From Pseudoalteromonas luteoviolacea B = ATCC 29581 (GTDB lineage: Bacteria; Pseudomonadota; Gammaproteobacteria; Enterobacterales; Alteromonadaceae), in contig CAPN01000010.1 in assembly GCA_000333235.1 (NCBI GenBank), positions 1 to 64,000 on the forward strand: 64,000 bases of DNA, read 5' to 3'. The position numbers were made by a program, and so were the translations under genes. This document shows, one piece after another, positions 62,206 through 64,000 of the stretch. The notes under the pieces were generated by a model. It was not told where the DNA came from. It ran no database searches and saw only the letters and a list, made by a program, of their open reading frames with translations. The stretch's first letter is position 1, and every line of letters begins with the position of its first letter.

Positions 62206-64000
62206 ATGAAATTAAATAAATACACTTCTGCACTGCTTCTAGCAGGTGCATGTTTTGCAGGTAACGCCGCCGCAGACAACGATCGTTATATTATTCAAGT
62301 TGAAAACAACTCAAAAGGTATAGTCAAAGCGCTAGCTAAACAAATGGGCGCAGAACTGCATGTTGAAGGCAATGGCTTTATCGCTGCAACGTTTTCAGGT
62401 AAAGATTTAGAGCAAGTGAAAGGCTTACTCAATAACCCACATGTAAAACTCGTTGAAGTGGATCACAAACGCACAGCACTTGGTCTTTACAATGACGATG
62501 TGGGTGATGCAATGGCCCAACAGATCACGCCATATGCCATTTATCAATCTCAAGCAAACCAAGTAACGTTTGACGCTAACGCAGGCATGAAAGTGTGTGT
62601 TATAGACTCAGGCCTTGACCAATCTAACCCTGATTTCGTCTGGGGTAACATTACCGGTGATAACGATTCAGGCACGGGTAATTGGTTTGATCACGGTGGC
62701 CCTCATGGTACTCACGTAGCAGGTACGATTGGGGCTGCCGACAATAATATCGGTGTGATAGGTATGGCACCTGGCGTTGCAATGCACATTATTAAAGTAT
62801 TCAATGCAGAAGGTTGGGGTTACTCTTCTGACTTAGCGCACGCAGCCAACCTTTGTTCTGCTGCAGGCGCAAACATTATTAGCATGAGTCTTGGTGGTGG
62901 AGGTTCAAACAGCACCGAATCAAATGCGTTTGCAAACTTCGTTGCCGCTGGCGGATTAGTTGTTGCAGCTGCGGGTAATGATGGTAACGATGTACGTTCA
63001 TATCCAGCGGGTTATTCATCAGTCATGATGATTGGTGCGAACGACAACAATGATCAAATTGCGGATTTCTCACAGTATCCAAGTTGCGTGACCGGTCGTG
63101 GTAAACGCGCAAGCGAAGACGAAACAATCTGCGTGGAAGTCACCGCCGGTGGGGTGGATACACTTTCAACGTACCCAGCTGACATGGCAACAAGCGCGAG
63201 TATGAGTGCCGACGGGACGTTTTTTGCTTCTTCGTCAATGGAAAACTCGGGTTCTGCAACGGGTTCACTTTATTTCATGGGCACTGCTGAAACAACAAAT
63301 TCAGGTGCTAACGGAAAGGTATGTTTAATTGACCGTGGGGCGATTTCATTCCACGATAAAGTCGCAAACTGTCAAGCATCTGGTGGCGTAGGTGCGATCA
63401 TCGTAAATAACGAAGCTGGTATGCTTTACGGCACACTCGGCGATACTAACACGACCTCTATTCCGGCTGTTGGTGCGGCGTTTGAAGATCGCTCAGCCTT
63501 GATGGCGGCGACAACCGCAACGATTAACATCGGCACGTCTGATTACGGCTTTATGAGCGGTACATCTATGGCAACACCTGCAGTATCAGGCATGGCTGCA
63601 CTCGTTTGGTCTAACTTCCCTGAATGTACAGGCGAAGAGATCCGCTCTGCACTAAAAGCAACAGCACGTGATGCAGGCGCCGCAGGCAAAGATGTGAAAT
63701 TTGGCTACGGTATTGTGCAAGCAGCGGATGCCGTGACTTACCTCACTGCAAATGGCTGTGCTGGCAGCAATAATGGTGGCGGTGACAACGGTGGTGGTAC
63801 AGGCACAACGCTGGATCTGTCAGCGAATGGCTATAAGAGCCGTGGTACTAAATACGTTGATCTTAACTGGCAACATGCTGGTACAAGCAATGTAGACATT
63901 TATCGCGACGGTAACAAAATTGTCACAACAGCAAACGATAATAGCTACACAGATACCATCAGCGTTAAAGGTGGCGGTAGCTACACTTACCAAGTGTGTG
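62206..64000 (+). CDS. Secreted subtilisin-like serine protease (S8), partial at the window end
   Basis: The visible 598 residues have no stop. A signal peptide (about 1-23, ending NAAA) is followed by an inhibitor-I9-like propeptide (about 27-88) and an S8 catalytic domain with the triad D134 (VIDSGLD), H167 (HGTHVAG) and S454 (GTSMATP). A protease-associated (PA) domain is inserted between about 310 and 445. After the catalytic domain come a Gly/Asn linker (about 528-542) and a domain resembling fibronectin type III (YVDLNWQHAGTSNVDIYRDG), still running at the edge. Such extracellular proteases are common in marine Pseudoalteromonas and allow growth on protein. No good ribosome-binding site is seen; AAGAGAAA is nearest. 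Confidence 0.93.
   Translation, partial: MKLNKYTSALLLAGACFAGNAAADNDRYIIQVENNSKGIVKALAKQMGAELHVEGNGFIAATFSGKDLEQVKGLLNNPHVKLVEVDHKRTALGLYNDDVGDAMAQQITPYAIYQSQANQVTFDANAGMKVCVIDSGLDQSNPDFVWGNITGDNDSGTGNWFDHGGPHGTHVAGTIGAADNNIGVIGMAPGVAMHIIKVFNAEGWGYSSDLAHAANLCSAAGANIISMSLGGGGSNSTESNAFANFVAAGGLVVAAAGNDGNDVRSYPAGYSSVMMIGANDNNDQIADFSQYPSCVTGRGKRASEDETICVEVTAGGVDTLSTYPADMATSASMSADGTFFASSSMENSGSATGSLYFMGTAETTNSGANGKVCLIDRGAISFHDKVANCQASGGVGAIIVNNEAGMLYGTLGDTNTTSIPAVGAAFEDRSALMAATTATINIGTSDYGFMSGTSMATPAVSGMAALVWSNFPECTGEEIRSALKATARDAGAAGKDVKFGYGIVQAADAVTYLTANGCAGSNNGGGDNGGGTGTTLDLSANGYKSRGTKYVDLNWQHAGTSNVDIYRDGNKIVTTANDNSYTDTISVKGGGSYTYQVC

Noticed and set aside
1..64000. CRISPR array, prophage, integron or intact insertion sequence
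   Set aside because: No regularly spaced direct repeats, phage genes, integrase or transposase were found anywhere in the window.

Overview
The window comes from the chromosome of a marine-type gammaproteobacterium of the order Alteromonadales. A Pseudoalteromonas-like organism fits best, but this is inferred from protein similarity, a sodium-type PomAB motor and the order nrdR-ribD-ribE-ribB-ribH-nusB-thiL-pgpA; I could not run a search. DNA is AT-rich and coding density is high. No tRNA, intact insertion sequence, prophage or CRISPR array was seen. An rRNA operon evidently begins just beyond the left edge: its tandem promoters and leader fill the first 400 bases and read leftward.

Left half (0.6-25 kb), mostly housekeeping. 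Reading leftward are cnoX, topB and pomAB; rightward are xseB-ispA-dxs (isoprenoid precursors). Then follow a large sensor diguanylate cyclase, pgpA-thiL-nusB-ribH, a RibB whose cyclohydrolase half is dead, ribE, ribD, nrdR and glyA, and the threonine operon thrABC with its leader peptide and attenuator.

Middle (25-33 kb). A single-domain response regulator diverges from a histidine kinase. Next come a secreted M20 amidohydrolase, ompW behind an FNR-type box, a thioesterase-like protein, a small secreted unknown and tyrR. Several short inverted-repeat elements of one family lie in the gaps here.

The striking part is 33.66-52.35 kb: seven co-oriented, nearly all overlapping genes (18.7 kb). 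They encode a CapA-like lipoprotein, a CHASE2-like membrane sensor, a giant PgsC/CapC-like membrane protein, a membrane-anchored unknown, a small lipoprotein with a hydrolase-like His/Asp pattern, a 1430-residue exported protein with a probable outer-membrane barrel, and a 1374-residue PgsB/CapB-like amide ligase. I read this as a greatly enlarged, envelope-spanning relative of the poly-gamma-glutamate synthase (capBCA/pgsBCA), adapted to a Gram-negative cell. It is the best candidate for an undescribed system.

Right end (52.5-64 kb). A secreted DUF642-like protein, a POT peptide transporter, the tyrosine-degradation genes hpd (behind a TyrR-type box) and fahA, an M23 peptidase overlapping a bactofilin gene, a DUF4442 protein, a Bcr/CflA-type MFS exporter, and a subtilisin-family secreted protease cut by the window end. 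Peptide uptake, secreted protease, TyrR and tyrosine catabolism together suggest growth on protein.
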